From Thiotrichales bacterium 19S9-11 (GTDB taxonomy: Bacteria > Pseudomonadota > Gammaproteobacteria > Francisellales > Francisellaceae), in the NCBI GenBank assembly GCA_021713395.1, contig JAKJJT010000001.1, positions 248,001-312,000 on the forward strand: a stretch of 64,000 nt of DNA, in the 5' to 3' direction. The notes below the pieces were generated by a model. The model had not been told where the DNA came from and ran no database searches. It worked only from the letters and a program-made list of their open reading frames with translations. The position numbers were made by a program, and so were the translations under genes. Shown piece by piece: positions 28,251 through 37,025 of this stretch; positions within the stretch are counted from its first letter, which is position 1; each line of letters begins with the position of its first letter.

Positions 28251-29594
28251 ATGCCGGGATGGTTTGATGGTTTAATGGGTGGAGTGGCATCAATATCACA
28301 GGCGCCAACACGCTTATACAATCTTTATGGCAACTCATATATTAAGCCAGCAGTTCGTCAAATTTTATTTTATCAAGGTGCATTTTATTTTTCTGCAACA
28401 ACAATGGCGTATTTTCATCAATGGATGTTTGATCCAGATAATCAGCATCTTAATTCTAATGATAATTCAATGGGTTATCAAATTGCTGAAACCATGTCAT
28501 CTTTATTTTCAAATGGCTTAACGTTATGTGCAGTTTATGGGGTGCCTTTAACTTACAATTTATTGATAGAAATGGTTAATAGTGATAAAAATGATAACTA
28601 TCATGCAAGAAAACAAGTACCATGTGAACATACATCACATAAAGGGATGCTTGCTAATCATAGTCTTTATTTTCTTGGAGCTAGGCTTCCTTTTTTAATT
28701 ACATCTTCCTTATCTCCAGCTTTTTCAACATCTAATCTCATAGCTCAACTACTTAATGCCACAGTGCTTATCGCGCAGAATGAATATAACCGTAAAAGGT
28801 TTAAGAAATTATGCCCTAAAATTGCTTATGATGACTTAAATCAGTCATCTACTTTTATTGTAGGAGAAGCCTTAGGATATTTTACTGTTTCACAGTTAAC
28901 TAGTTTAACTACGCCACAATCGCTTGATTCTATATTACAAGAACTTTTATATTATGCTGTTAGCACATCAATATTGTATCGAGAGGAAGACTCAACTGAA
29001 CATAAAGATATTAAGCTTCATCCAATTAAATATTCTGAGTTGTCAATTGAGCAGGTAAAGAAATTAATCAATCAAATTAAAGACTGGTGGGGGAAAAATA
29101 AAAAGCCAGGTACTTTTCTTAAATCTTTTACCGAGCAGTTTTTTGTATTTTTAAAAAAATTAGTATCGTATATTCCGTTAAAAGCAACATTACTAAATTT
29201 TCCGCTGCATCAATTTGTAGGCGTTATAAAAAAGATGCTTGATGCATCTAGAAGTGCTCTGGTAACAACCCTTTCTCGAACGGGTGCGCTTGGTGTTTTA
29301 ACTGAAATTGCAAGAATAGGAATTAATACACTTGATTATGCTTGGAAGCCACAGGATCCTACAAAAAAATTTGTATTAAACCAAGTTGCAATACCATCTT
29401 CCGTTGATTTTGTTGAAGCAGTTCACCAGCATTTAGAGAACTATGAAGAGTATAAAATAGAAGATGGTGATCCAATACTTACTTGGTTATCAGGAGCTGA
29501 CACTGAACCACCAACACAACCACCAAGTGTTGTTTTTTCTCATCAACAGAGAAGCAATCAACAACTAATACAGACGCCATATAATATGAGTTAA
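28251..29594 (+). CDS. Protein of unknown function with hydrophobic segments (candidate secreted effector or membrane protein)
   Basis: I do not recognise this 447-residue protein. It begins MPGWFDGLMGGVASISQAPTR. Hydrophobic stretches occur at about residues 33-60, 85-110, 145-175 and 195-230, with no classical signal peptide. The middle is basic (KKLINQIKDWWGKNKKPG), there is a helix-rich part at 285-350, and a Pro/Gln-rich tail ends the protein (TEPPTQPPSVVFSHQQ). The ATG has a strong ribosome binding site (GGGAGG). Large orphan proteins of this look are common in intracellular gammaproteobacteria. Function is unknown and no assignment is made. It precedes ftsY by 83 bases. Confidence 0.75.
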   Translation: MPGWFDGLMGGVASISQAPTRLYNLYGNSYIKPAVRQILFYQGAFYFSATTMAYFHQWMFDPDNQHLNSNDNSMGYQIAETMSSLFSNGLTLCAVYGVPLTYNLLIEMVNSDKNDNYHARKQVPCEHTSHKGMLANHSLYFLGARLPFLITSSLSPAFSTSNLIAQLLNATVLIAQNEYNRKRFKKLCPKIAYDDLNQSSTFIVGEALGYFTVSQLTSLTTPQSLDSILQELLYYAVSTSILYREEDSTEHKDIKLHPIKYSELSIEQVKKLINQIKDWWGKNKKPGTFLKSFTEQFFVFLKKLVSYIPLKATLLNFPLHQFVGVIKKMLDASRSALVTTLSRTGALGVLTEIARIGINTLDYAWKPQDPTKKFVLNQVAIPSSVDFVEAVHQHLENYEEYKIEDGDPILTWLSGADTEPPTQPPSVVFSHQQRSNQQLIQTPYNMS

Positions 29595-29677
29595 CTTGAA
29601 TCTAACTTGAAGGTTTGGCTTATTTCAGGCAAAATCTAATGTAATTTTATCGATTAAATAGAAGTGATCTTAACAAA

Positions 29678-30763
29678 ATGAGTATTTTTAAGCGTTTTCG
29701 TTCAGAAAAGCCCAAAGAGAATGAAAAGGTAAATGACGAAGAGGCAATTTTAAAAGCAAAAGAGAAAGCAGCACAAGATAATAAAAATCAAAATAATACT
29801 TCCCTACAAAGTGAAGTTCAAACACCCGATAAAAAAGGTTTTTTTACGCGCTTAAAGTCAGGCTTAAGTAAAACAAGGCATAAGCTTGGTAATGGCTTAT
29901 TTGATATTTTATTGGGTAAAAAAATCATTGATGAAGAATTAATCGATGATATTGAAGTAAAGTTATTAACCGCTGATATTGGCGTTGAAGCAACTCAAAC
30001 AGTTATTGGTGCGATTCGTGATAAAGTTGCGCGTAATGAACTACAAACAATTGAACAATTAACAGATCTATTAAAAACACGTCTTAATCAAATTCTAGCG
30101 CCAGTTAGTCAACCTTTAAATATTAATACAGAGCATAAGCCATTTGTTTTATTAATGGTTGGTATTAATGGTGCGGGTAAGACAACAACCATTGGTAAAT
30201 TAGCCAAGCAATTTCAAAATCAGGGTAAATCTGTCATTTTAGCTGCAGGCGATACCTTTAGAGCAGCAGCTGTTGAGCAGTTACAAGCTTGGGGGGCGAA
30301 AAATGAAATACCAGTTGTTGCTCAGCAGACAGGTGCTGATAGCGCTTCTGTTATTTTTGATGCTGTTCAAAGTGCTAAGTCACGTAATATTGATGTGGTA
30401 ATTGCTGATACAGCAGGTAGGCTTCATAATAAGGGCCATTTAATGCAAGAATTAGAAAAAGTCATTCGTGTCATTAAAAAGCAGGATTCTTCAGCGCCTC
30501 ATGAAGTGATGCTAGTACTAGATTCAGGTACGGGGCAAAATGCACTAACGCAAGCAGAAGAGTTTAATCAAGCAGTTGGCATTACAGGGATTACCTTAAC
30601 AAAGCTTGATGGCACTGCTAAAGGTGGCGTTATTTTTGCGATTGCTAAAAAACTTCAAATCCCTGTGCGCTATATTGGTATTGGTGAGGGCGTTGATGAT
30701 TTAGCAGTCTTTGATTCAGAATCTTTCGTTGATGCAATTTTTAGCCAAGATGCAATTAATTAG
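29678..30763 (+). CDS. ftsY: Signal recognition particle receptor FtsY
   Basis: FtsY is the SRP receptor GTPase that docks ribosome-SRP complexes at SecYEG. The 361-residue protein has a charged N-terminal A region (about 1-55), much shorter than in E. coli (497 residues). The NG domain follows: LLTADIGVEATQTVI, G1 GINGAGKTTTIGKLAKQ, AGDTFRAAAVEQLQAWG, DTAGRLHNKGHLM, TKLDGTAKGGVIF and the C-terminal IGIGEGVDDLAVFD. deoB follows by 21 bases. ftsE and ftsX are not adjacent. Confidence 0.96.
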   Translation: MSIFKRFRSEKPKENEKVNDEEAILKAKEKAAQDNKNQNNTSLQSEVQTPDKKGFFTRLKSGLSKTRHKLGNGLFDILLGKKIIDEELIDDIEVKLLTADIGVEATQTVIGAIRDKVARNELQTIEQLTDLLKTRLNQILAPVSQPLNINTEHKPFVLLMVGINGAGKTTTIGKLAKQFQNQGKSVILAAGDTFRAAAVEQLQAWGAKNEIPVVAQQTGADSASVIFDAVQSAKSRNIDVVIADTAGRLHNKGHLMQELEKVIRVIKKQDSSAPHEVMLVLDSGTGQNALTQAEEFNQAVGITGITLTKLDGTAKGGVIFAIAKKLQIPVRYIGIGEGVDDLAVFDSESFVDAIFSQDAIN

Positions 30764-30784
30764 CAGTTAAGTGGAGAGATAGTA

Positions 30785-32038
30785 ATGCAACAGCAAAATA
30801 GCCTTAAAGGGCGAGTTGTTATTTTATTAATGGATTCTTTTGGTATTGGTTATAGTGAAGATGCTGATCAATACGGGGATGTTGGTAGTGATACTTTAGG
30901 CCATATTGTAGACTATGCTAAAGATGCTTATGAAAAAAATAAAAGAAAAACCCCGCTTTATTTGCCTAATTTAGCAAAAAGAGGTTTAGAAAAAGCGTAT
31001 GAACTTAGTCAAAATAAAAAGCTTACGCACTCACTTGGTTATAAGGGAGACCTTTGTGGTTATTATGGTTATGCAAAAGAGATTAGTTTAGGCAAAGATA
31101 CACCCAGTGGTCACTGGGAAATTGCAGGTGTACCTGTATTATTTGATTGGCACTACTTTAAAACATCAGAGAGTGGAAAGACATTTCCAAATAGTTTTTT
31201 AGATCAATGGCTAAACCAATGCAAGTTAATAGCGGGTGTTTTAGATGCAGGCCATGCTTCAGGGACAGAAGTCATTAATCGATTAGGTAATTTACATTGT
31301 CAGACGAAAAAACCAATTATCTATACTTCAGGTGATAGTGTTTTTCAAGTTGCAGCTCATGAAGAAATATTTGGACTATCACGGTTATATGAGATTTGTG
31401 AACGAGCAAGAGCGTTATTAGATCAACAAGGCTTAAAAGTAGGTCGCGTCATTGCAAGGCCTTTTGTTGGTGAAAATGGTGACTATACAAGAACCGGTAA
31501 TCGTCGAGATTATTCGATTTTACCACCAAATAAGACTTTATTAGATTATATTGTTCAAGCAAAAGGAGAAGTTATTTCTATTGGTAAAATTGCTGATATC
31601 TACGCTCATCAGGGGGTTAGTCAAACGATTAAAGCGACAGGTTTAGAGCAATTATTTGATCAAACAATTAGTGCGCTAGAGAAAGCAAATACGGGAAGCT
31701 TAATTTTTACTAATTTTGTTGATTTTGATTCAAGCTATGGCCATCGGCGTAATGTTAGTGGTTATGCAGATGCATTAGAATATTTTGATACTCGCCTACC
31801 TGAATTAGATCAAAAGCTACAAGATGATGATTTGGTGATTATTGCAGCGGATCATGGCTGTGATCCAACTTGGGAAGGTAGTGATCATACACGTGAGCAT
31901 ATTCCAGTACTTGCTTGGAATAATGATAAAGGATTATCTGTTAATATCGGTCAAAGAGATAGTTTTTCTGATATTGGTCAAAGTATTGCTTCTTTTATGG
32001 GACTTAAGCCACTTACTTATGGTAAGTCGTTCTTATAA
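30785..32038 (+). CDS. deoB: Phosphopentomutase DeoB
   Basis: DeoB interconverts (deoxy)ribose 1-phosphate and 5-phosphate in nucleoside salvage. The 417-residue alkaline-phosphatase-superfamily enzyme shows the metal site LMDSFGIGYSEDAD, GSDTLGHI, the phosphothreonine region LGKDTPSGHWEIAGVP, IARPFVGENGDYTRTGNRRDY, and metal ligands in ADHGCDPTWEGSDHTREHIPVLAW. The length is close to the E. coli enzyme (407). It follows ftsY closely, and no deoA/deoC/deoD is adjacent. The 3' end faces the short minus-strand gene 4 bases away. Confidence 0.95.
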   Translation: MQQQNSLKGRVVILLMDSFGIGYSEDADQYGDVGSDTLGHIVDYAKDAYEKNKRKTPLYLPNLAKRGLEKAYELSQNKKLTHSLGYKGDLCGYYGYAKEISLGKDTPSGHWEIAGVPVLFDWHYFKTSESGKTFPNSFLDQWLNQCKLIAGVLDAGHASGTEVINRLGNLHCQTKKPIIYTSGDSVFQVAAHEEIFGLSRLYEICERARALLDQQGLKVGRVIARPFVGENGDYTRTGNRRDYSILPPNKTLLDYIVQAKGEVISIGKIADIYAHQGVSQTIKATGLEQLFDQTISALEKANTGSLIFTNFVDFDSSYGHRRNVSGYADALEYFDTRLPELDQKLQDDDLVIIAADHGCDPTWEGSDHTREHIPVLAWNNDKGLSVNIGQRDSFSDIGQSIASFMGLKPLTYGKSFL

Positions 32039-32042
32039 AAAA

Positions 32043-32360
32043 CTACATTCCATGTGTTTTAGTGCTTTCAACTCGAACATTAGGTGCATTAGTAAACAAT
32101 AAGCCAGGATCTTTTTTACTGTGTTGATCACTGTAAAATTCTTCAACTTTTCGAGGTGTTTTTTCATCTTTTGCAAGGTGAGTAGCAACTTCCATAGCAA
32201 GTTTGGAGTGTGATTTAAGTATTTGCTCAGCAGCAGGACTATTGAACTTTTGAGCAATGTTAAAAACTACTGCAGCTATTTCAGTATTAAGTAATTCAGT
32301 TTCTTTTGGATTATGAAATATGTTGTTAGTTTTATTTCTTTGTGTTGCGTCATTACTCAT
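32043..32360 (-). CDS. Short protein of unknown function, downstream partner of the ankyrin gene
   Basis: The 105-residue hydrophilic protein (MSNDATQRNKTNNIFHNPKE...) has no motif I recognise. It contains a helical middle (LLNTEIAAVVFNIAQKF and AAEQILKSHSKLAMEVATHLA). The ATG at 32360 overlaps the end of the ankyrin gene by 8 bases and has GGAG eight bases upstream; an ATG at 32375 is also in frame. The overlap suggests co-translation with the ankyrin protein, so a partner or chaperone role is conceivable, but this is inference from position only. Confidence 0.65.
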   Translation of the reverse strand: MSNDATQRNKTNNIFHNPKETELLNTEIAAVVFNIAQKFNSPAAEQILKSHSKLAMEVATHLAKDEKTPRKVEEFYSDQHSKKDPGLLFTNAPNVRVESTKTHGM

Positions 32361-33042
32361 TAAAAATTGCTCCATATTGTAATAATAAAGATACTAATTC
32401 AAACTTTTTAATATCGATTGCTTGGAGTAAATAACTAAAACCATTGATTGGCTGATTGGGATCTACTTTGGCATCTTTTAATAAAAAACGAACAATTGCG
32501 AGTTTATTATCATTGATCGCTCGATCTAATGGGCTTGTCTTTAAGTCTAAATAATCATCAACTTGAAAGTCTAGACTAATATCAGCGCTTATAAATAGCT
32601 TTAATATATCAACACGATCAGTGTTAACTGCTTCAACTGCCGTGTACTGTAGGCAAGTTAAATCTCTAATCTTTTTAATCTGTTCATAGCTAATACGTGC
32701 GCCATGAGATAATAAAAATTTAACAGTTTTACGACTAAAGTTGCCATCTTGGGCTGTGATTGCAATAAAAAGAGAAAGTGCATCAATCGTCTTAACATCA
32801 GTTTGAACGATTAATAAAATCATTTCTTCATGGCCGCGAGCAATTGCCTCTTGTAATGGTGTTGTTTCTTTACCATTATATTTAACAAAGTTAAAATTTG
32901 GGCTTATGCCTTGTTCTATTAGCTGATACAAAGTATGTAAGTCATTTTGTTCAACTGCTTTTAAGAGCAATGCATTTGGGTCTAAATCTTCACTTATATC
33001 CAATGGCATTAATAGCTCGTCGTGAGTCTCATATTCTGACAT
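32353..33042 (-). CDS. Ankyrin-repeat protein
   Basis: The 229-residue protein is built largely of ankyrin-like repeats: LLKAVEQNDLHTLYQLIEQGISPN (about 25-48), TTPLQEAIARGHEEMILLIV, FLLSHGARIS, EAVNTDRVDILKLFISADIS, SPLDRAINDNKLAIVRFLLKDA and YLLQAIDIKKFELVSLLLQYGAI. Ankyrin repeats bind proteins. In intracellular bacteria they often occur in secreted effectors, but no signal is visible here. The start is the ATG at 33042 with a G-rich sequence upstream. The gene overlaps the next short gene by 8 bases and lies downstream of an XRE regulator on the same strand. Confidence 0.85.
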   Translation of the reverse strand: MSEYETHDELLMPLDISEDLDPNALLLKAVEQNDLHTLYQLIEQGISPNFNFVKYNGKETTPLQEAIARGHEEMILLIVQTDVKTIDALSLFIAITAQDGNFSRKTVKFLLSHGARISYEQIKKIRDLTCLQYTAVEAVNTDRVDILKLFISADISLDFQVDDYLDLKTSPLDRAINDNKLAIVRFLLKDAKVDPNQPINGFSYLLQAIDIKKFELVSLLLQYGAIFNE

Positions 33043-33149
33043 CAATCTAAACCCCCCAGGTTATTTTTTAGTCGACTCTCTCAATATAGCATTTTATCAA
33101 TATTCATATTATGCATAAATAGATAAAGAGTTAGGTTGTATTTTTTTGT

Positions 33150-33170
33150 AACAAGGCATCCTTGTTTTTT
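33150..33170 (+). terminator. Intrinsic terminator oriented on the plus strand
   Basis: AACAAGG (33150-33156), CAT loop and CCTTGTT (33160-33166) form a perfect 7-base hairpin followed by a run of six T (33165-33170). Both neighbouring genes run on the minus strand, where the tail is A-rich, so it can only terminate a plus-strand transcript. Confidence 0.6.
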
Positions 33171-33221
33171 ATTAAATAGTATTGTAAAACAAATAATTAT
33201 TTTGTAATAAAAGTTTTTATT

Positions 33222-33791
33222 TTAGCTTAAGTTTATCTTATTTTTATTCGTATTTCTCTTTAAGTTCTTTATGGCAAAATTAACCATTTTTAACTGTTCT
33301 TCAACTTGATCACTTGACTCAATAACGTCTTGATAGATCTCAGTTGCTTGTTGACAAATATGATATAAATCCCAATTTTCTTCTGTTTCTTCTAGCATTT
33401 TCATAATTTTGATAACAAGTTTTGTGAATAATAGTAAATTAATGCTGCAATTTGTGCTGAAGTTTTGCTCTATAATATCAGTAATTGGATCTTTTTGATT
33501 CTGCTGTAACTGCTTTTTTAATTCTTCAGCAGATAGTATTTTTTGGTTATCTAAACTTTCTTTAGGAGGACAACAAGAGCCTAAGCCAGTTAATAACCAG
33601 GCAACATTAACACCTAAAAGTGTTGCATATTTTTCAGCTAACTGTGGTTTTAGGCAACGTTTATTCGTCTCATGTAATGAGTAAGTTGATGTTGGAATAC
33701 CATGTGCTTGGCAGAATGCTTTTGCTGTTTTGAAGCCGCAAGCAAGACGCGCTTTTCTTAGTCTAGTGCCAGCATTTTCATAATATGTCAT
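33222..33791 (-). CDS. XRE-family helix-turn-helix regulator
   Basis: The 189-residue protein has a lambda-repressor-type helix-turn-helix at about residues 6-65: LRKARLACGFKTAKAFCQAHGIPTSTYSLHE followed by KPQLAEKYATLLGVNVAWLLTGLG. The remaining 120 residues are helical and polar, probably for dimerisation, without a peptidase or cupin domain I recognise. It resembles small phage-type repressors, but no prophage genes surround it. Two palindromic TTTGCAAA sites 57-90 bases upstream of its start are candidate autoregulatory operators. It probably controls the ankyrin gene pair downstream. Confidence 0.82.
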   Translation of the reverse strand: MTYYENAGTRLRKARLACGFKTAKAFCQAHGIPTSTYSLHETNKRCLKPQLAEKYATLLGVNVAWLLTGLGSCCPPKESLDNQKILSAEELKKQLQQNQKDPITDIIEQNFSTNCSINLLLFTKLVIKIMKMLEETEENWDLYHICQQATEIYQDVIESSDQVEEQLKMVNFAIKNLKRNTNKNKINLS

Positions 33792-33847
33792 ATCAATTAG
33801 CTACCATGTTGGTTATTAAGTCTGCATCATTATACAACAAAAATGAA

Positions 33848-33881
33848 ATAATTTGCAAATAGAATAATTATAATTTGCAAA
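33848..33881. promoter_or_regulatory. Paired palindromic sites, candidate operator of the XRE regulator
   Basis: The 12-base sequence ATAATTTGCAAA occurs twice, at 33848-33859 and 33870-33881, exactly 22 bases apart, about two helix turns. Each contains the perfect palindrome TTTGCAAA. The pair lies upstream of the XRE gene, between it and ettA, which fits cooperative binding of a dimeric repressor. Confidence 0.55.
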
Positions 33882-33910
33882 ACGAGGATTAATTTAATCT
33901 TAAATATGAC

Positions 33911-35587
33911 TCATGCATGTAGTTTCTTATATTTGATGCGATGTGGATCAATGGATTTTTCACCCAAGCGTTTTTTCTTATCTTCAATATAAGCTTGATA
34001 ATTACCTTCAAACCAAGTGACATTTGAATCTCCTTCAAAAGCAAGGATATGCGTTGCAATTCGGTCTAAAAACCAGCGGTCATGCGAAATAACAAGAATA
34101 ACACCAGGGAAGTTTAAGATTGCATCTTCTAATGCTCTTAATGTCTCAACATCTAAATCATTGGTTGGTTCATCAAGTAATAAAACATTACCACCAGACT
34201 TTAAAAGTTTAGCTAAATGTAAACGGTTTCTTTCGCCACCAGATAAATTTTTAACGAACTTTTGTTGGTCTGTCCCTTTGAAGTTAAAGCGTCCAACGTA
34301 TTGACGTGATGGAACTTCGTAGCGTCCAACAGTAATAATATCAAGGCCATCTGAAATTGCTTCAAAAACAGTTTTATTATCATCTAGGCTATTACGAAAT
34401 TGATTAACATAAGCTAAAGAAACACTTTCCCCAACTTCAATTGAACCATCATCAGGTATTTCAGATCCTGAAATCATATTAAAAAAGGTTGTTTTGCCCG
34501 CGCCATTGGCACCAATAATGCCAACAATAGCGCCCTGAGGAATGCTCATATTTAAATTGTCAACTAAAAGGCGGTCATTAAAGCTTTTCTTTAAATTATG
34601 AATATCAATCACTTGATTACCTAAGCGATTACCAGGTGGGATATAGAGGGCGTTGGTTTCATTGCGCTGCTGGAACTCACGTGAATTTAATTCTTCAAAA
34701 CGTGCAAGGCGTGCTTTTGATTTGCTTTGGCGGCCTTTTGGGTTTTGCCTAACCCATTCAAGTTCATGTTTTAACGTTCTTTGATGTGCTGCTTGCTGTC
34801 GCTTTTCTTGCTCTAGGCGCTTTTCTTTTTGTTCAAGCCAGCTTGTATAGTTGCCTTTATATGGTATTCCTTCGCCGCGATCAAGTTCTAATATCCATTC
34901 TGCTGCATTATCTAAAAAGTAGCGATCATGGGTAACAGCAACAACGGTGCCTTTATAATCACACAAAAAGCGTTCAAGCCATGCAACACTTTCAGCGTCT
35001 AAATGGTTTGTTGGTTCATCTAATAATAAAATATCAGGTGATGATAGAAGTAATTGACAGAGTGCAACACGACGAATTTCGCCACCTGAAAGTTTGGTGA
35101 CATCACTATCCCAAGGCGGTAGGCGCAGTGCTTCAGCAGCAACTTCAAGCTTTCTGTCTAACTCCCAAGCGCCAGCAGCATCAATTTTATTTTGTAACTC
35201 ACCTTGTTTAACCAATAGCTTATTCATTTCATCATCTGTTAGAGGCTCACAAAACTTCATTGATAGTTGATCAAACTCTTCAAGCATTTGCTTTAACTCT
35301 TTTAAACCATTTTCAACATTACCGCGAACATCTTTTGTTTCATCTAATTGCGGTTCTTGTGGCAAATAGCCAATGCTAATACCTTTTCTTGGAGAGGCTT
35401 CACCTTCAATTTCATGATCAAGGCCCGCCATAATCTTCAATAAAGTTGATTTTCCAGAACCATTTAAACCAAGTACACCAATTTTTGCACCATCAAAAAA
35501 AGATAGCGAAATATCTTTTAGAATATATTTATTTGGGCCAATTAATTTACTGACTCGATGCATAGAGAAGATATATTGTTCAGACAT
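33911..35587 (-). CDS. ettA: Energy-dependent translational throttle protein EttA (ABC-F)
   Basis: EttA is a ribosome E-site ABC-F ATPase that gates the first peptide bond according to the ATP/ADP ratio. The 558-residue protein (E. coli 555) has two ABC domains: Walker A GLNGSGKSTLLKIM and GANGAGKTTFFNMI, signature motifs KLSGGEIRRVALCQLL and NLSGGERNRLHLAKLL, and Walker B LLLDEPTNHLDAESVAWLE and LLLDEPTNDLDVETL. The arm and linker with EWVRQNPKGRQSKSKARLARFEEL is typical of EttA. It is a single gene. Confidence 0.95.
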   Translation of the reverse strand: MSEQYIFSMHRVSKLIGPNKYILKDISLSFFDGAKIGVLGLNGSGKSTLLKIMAGLDHEIEGEASPRKGISIGYLPQEPQLDETKDVRGNVENGLKELKQMLEEFDQLSMKFCEPLTDDEMNKLLVKQGELQNKIDAAGAWELDRKLEVAAEALRLPPWDSDVTKLSGGEIRRVALCQLLLSSPDILLLDEPTNHLDAESVAWLERFLCDYKGTVVAVTHDRYFLDNAAEWILELDRGEGIPYKGNYTSWLEQKEKRLEQEKRQQAAHQRTLKHELEWVRQNPKGRQSKSKARLARFEELNSREFQQRNETNALYIPPGNRLGNQVIDIHNLKKSFNDRLLVDNLNMSIPQGAIVGIIGANGAGKTTFFNMISGSEIPDDGSIEVGESVSLAYVNQFRNSLDDNKTVFEAISDGLDIITVGRYEVPSRQYVGRFNFKGTDQQKFVKNLSGGERNRLHLAKLLKSGGNVLLLDEPTNDLDVETLRALEDAILNFPGVILVISHDRWFLDRIATHILAFEGDSNVTWFEGNYQAYIEDKKKRLGEKSIDPHRIKYKKLHA

Positions 35588-35706
35588 ATGAAAGTTAACC
35601 TTGTTGTTAGAAGTGATTACATATTAAAATGCTTTATTGTTAACATTTTTTAGCCAAGTTACAAGGTTTAAATTAGGTTTATTTAAGCAATTAATGGAAA
35701 ATTTGG

Positions 35707-36327
35707 ATGAAGTTATTACATTTTATATTAATTAGTATGCTAGCACTTATGTTATTTGGTTGCTCACTGTTTCAAGTAAAACGAACAGATACACCAAGTG
35801 TGATGATTGCGCCTGATGTTTATATTAACTTACCGACACCAAATGATTTAAATATCAATCAACAAGCGAAACAAATCTTAACGGCAACTTATACGATTAA
35901 TGGTAGAAAAGATAGTTATACTTCTGAAGTGATAGTTGAAATAAGCCCAACCCATATAATTCTTGTGGCAGCTTCCGGTTGGGGTGGGACAATTTTTACC
36001 ATTAACTATGATGGTAAAACAATCGATAGCTCATCTTTACCGATGCCAAATGCCAATATGGGTATTAAACATACGTTAAGCGATTTTATTTTTACTTATG
36101 CTGATAACAAAGTGCTAAATCAAATGCTTGCCTCAAGCGGTATTAAGCTTATAACAAAACCAAAACTGCGTGAATTTTGGTTAAATCATAAGTTAATGAT
36201 GTCAATTGATTATCAATATGATAATCCTTGGAAAGGTAAAGTTAAACTTCATAATTATTTATATCACTATACGATTGACGTTGAGACATTTAAACTAGAA
36301 GGAAATTATCTAAGAACATCGGACTAA
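35707..36327 (+). CDS. DUF3261-type lipoprotein
   Basis: The 206-residue protein has a lipoprotein signal peptide with lipobox LMLFGCS (Cys about residue 19), so it should be lipid-anchored in the envelope. The rest (ISPTHIILVAASGWGGTIFTINYDG, LREFWLNH) resembles the DUF3261 family, often encoded with aryl-polyene or exotic lipid synthesis genes, and folds like outer-membrane lipid-handling proteins. Here it stands alone next to a fatty-acid-hydroxylase-like gene that converges with a 4-base overlap. The function is not known. Confidence 0.75.
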   Translation: MKLLHFILISMLALMLFGCSLFQVKRTDTPSVMIAPDVYINLPTPNDLNINQQAKQILTATYTINGRKDSYTSEVIVEISPTHIILVAASGWGGTIFTINYDGKTIDSSSLPMPNANMGIKHTLSDFIFTYADNKVLNQMLASSGIKLITKPKLREFWLNHKLMMSIDYQYDNPWKGKVKLHNYLYHYTIDVETFKLEGNYLRTSD

Positions 36328-36944
36328 ATTTTCTTATCCTGATAACCAGAAATATGATGGGTAGTTGGACTTTTATTAATATTATCTCTTAATTTAAAGG
36401 TGCCAAAGATAAGATCAGCTAATGGATTGGTAATCCCCCAACAGTAATTTTCATTATAAAAATGATGGCGCATATGTGCTTGTCTTATTTTATAACCAAG
36501 CTTTGTTTTAGGTTTATAAGATTTGCTATGGTGTGCCAGATGCATCCATTCATAAAATAAATAATATAAAATACTTACTGTGAAAGGCACTAAAGCTATC
36601 TCAAAACTAAAAGAAATTACAGTAAACAATAAATAGGTTTGTATTAAATGAATCAAAATGGCCAAAGGTGGTGCAAATTGATGCTCAAGTTTATGCGGGT
36701 ATCGGTGATGTAAATGATGTAGCCTCATTTGAAATAAACGTAGATTTTTAAATCGCTTTGATAATTTAGCATGTAATAAAAACTTATGTGCATACCATTC
36801 ATAAAAAGGCGCAAGGATAACGGGTAGTACTCCCCATGCCAAATACCTTGGTAATAATGCTAGATGAATTATCGCCCAAAAAAAAATAAAAAATAATAGC
36901 CATAAGGCAATTACCGTGGAATGGAAAAAATAGTTTTTAAGCAT
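36324..36944 (-). CDS. Fatty acid hydroxylase/sterol desaturase-family membrane enzyme
   Basis: The 206-residue protein has three or four membrane segments and the di-iron histidine clusters of this family: HKFLLH, MRLHHLHHRYPHK, HLAHHS and QAHMRHHFYNENYCWGITNPLADLIFG. Members hydroxylate or desaturate lipids using O2 and a di-iron centre. The short size resembles bacterial fatty-acid hydroxylases. The start is ATG at 36944. The substrate is unknown. It shares a 4-base overlap at its 3' end with the DUF3261 lipoprotein gene. Confidence 0.85.
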   Translation of the reverse strand: MLKNYFFHSTVIALWLLFFIFFWAIIHLALLPRYLAWGVLPVILAPFYEWYAHKFLLHAKLSKRFKNLRLFQMRLHHLHHRYPHKLEHQFAPPLAILIHLIQTYLLFTVISFSFEIALVPFTVSILYYLFYEWMHLAHHSKSYKPKTKLGYKIRQAHMRHHFYNENYCWGITNPLADLIFGTFKLRDNINKSPTTHHISGYQDKKI

Positions 36945-37025
36945 AGTTTTAAAATGTTACTGTTTAGTTCTTTGTACAGGGTAAGTTATTGTATCGATAG
37001 CGTGGCTAATTTAATACTGTGACAA

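Noticed and set aside
33222-33791. XRE regulator as part of a prophage
   Set aside because: The repressor type resembles phage regulators, but no phage structural or replication gene is nearby.
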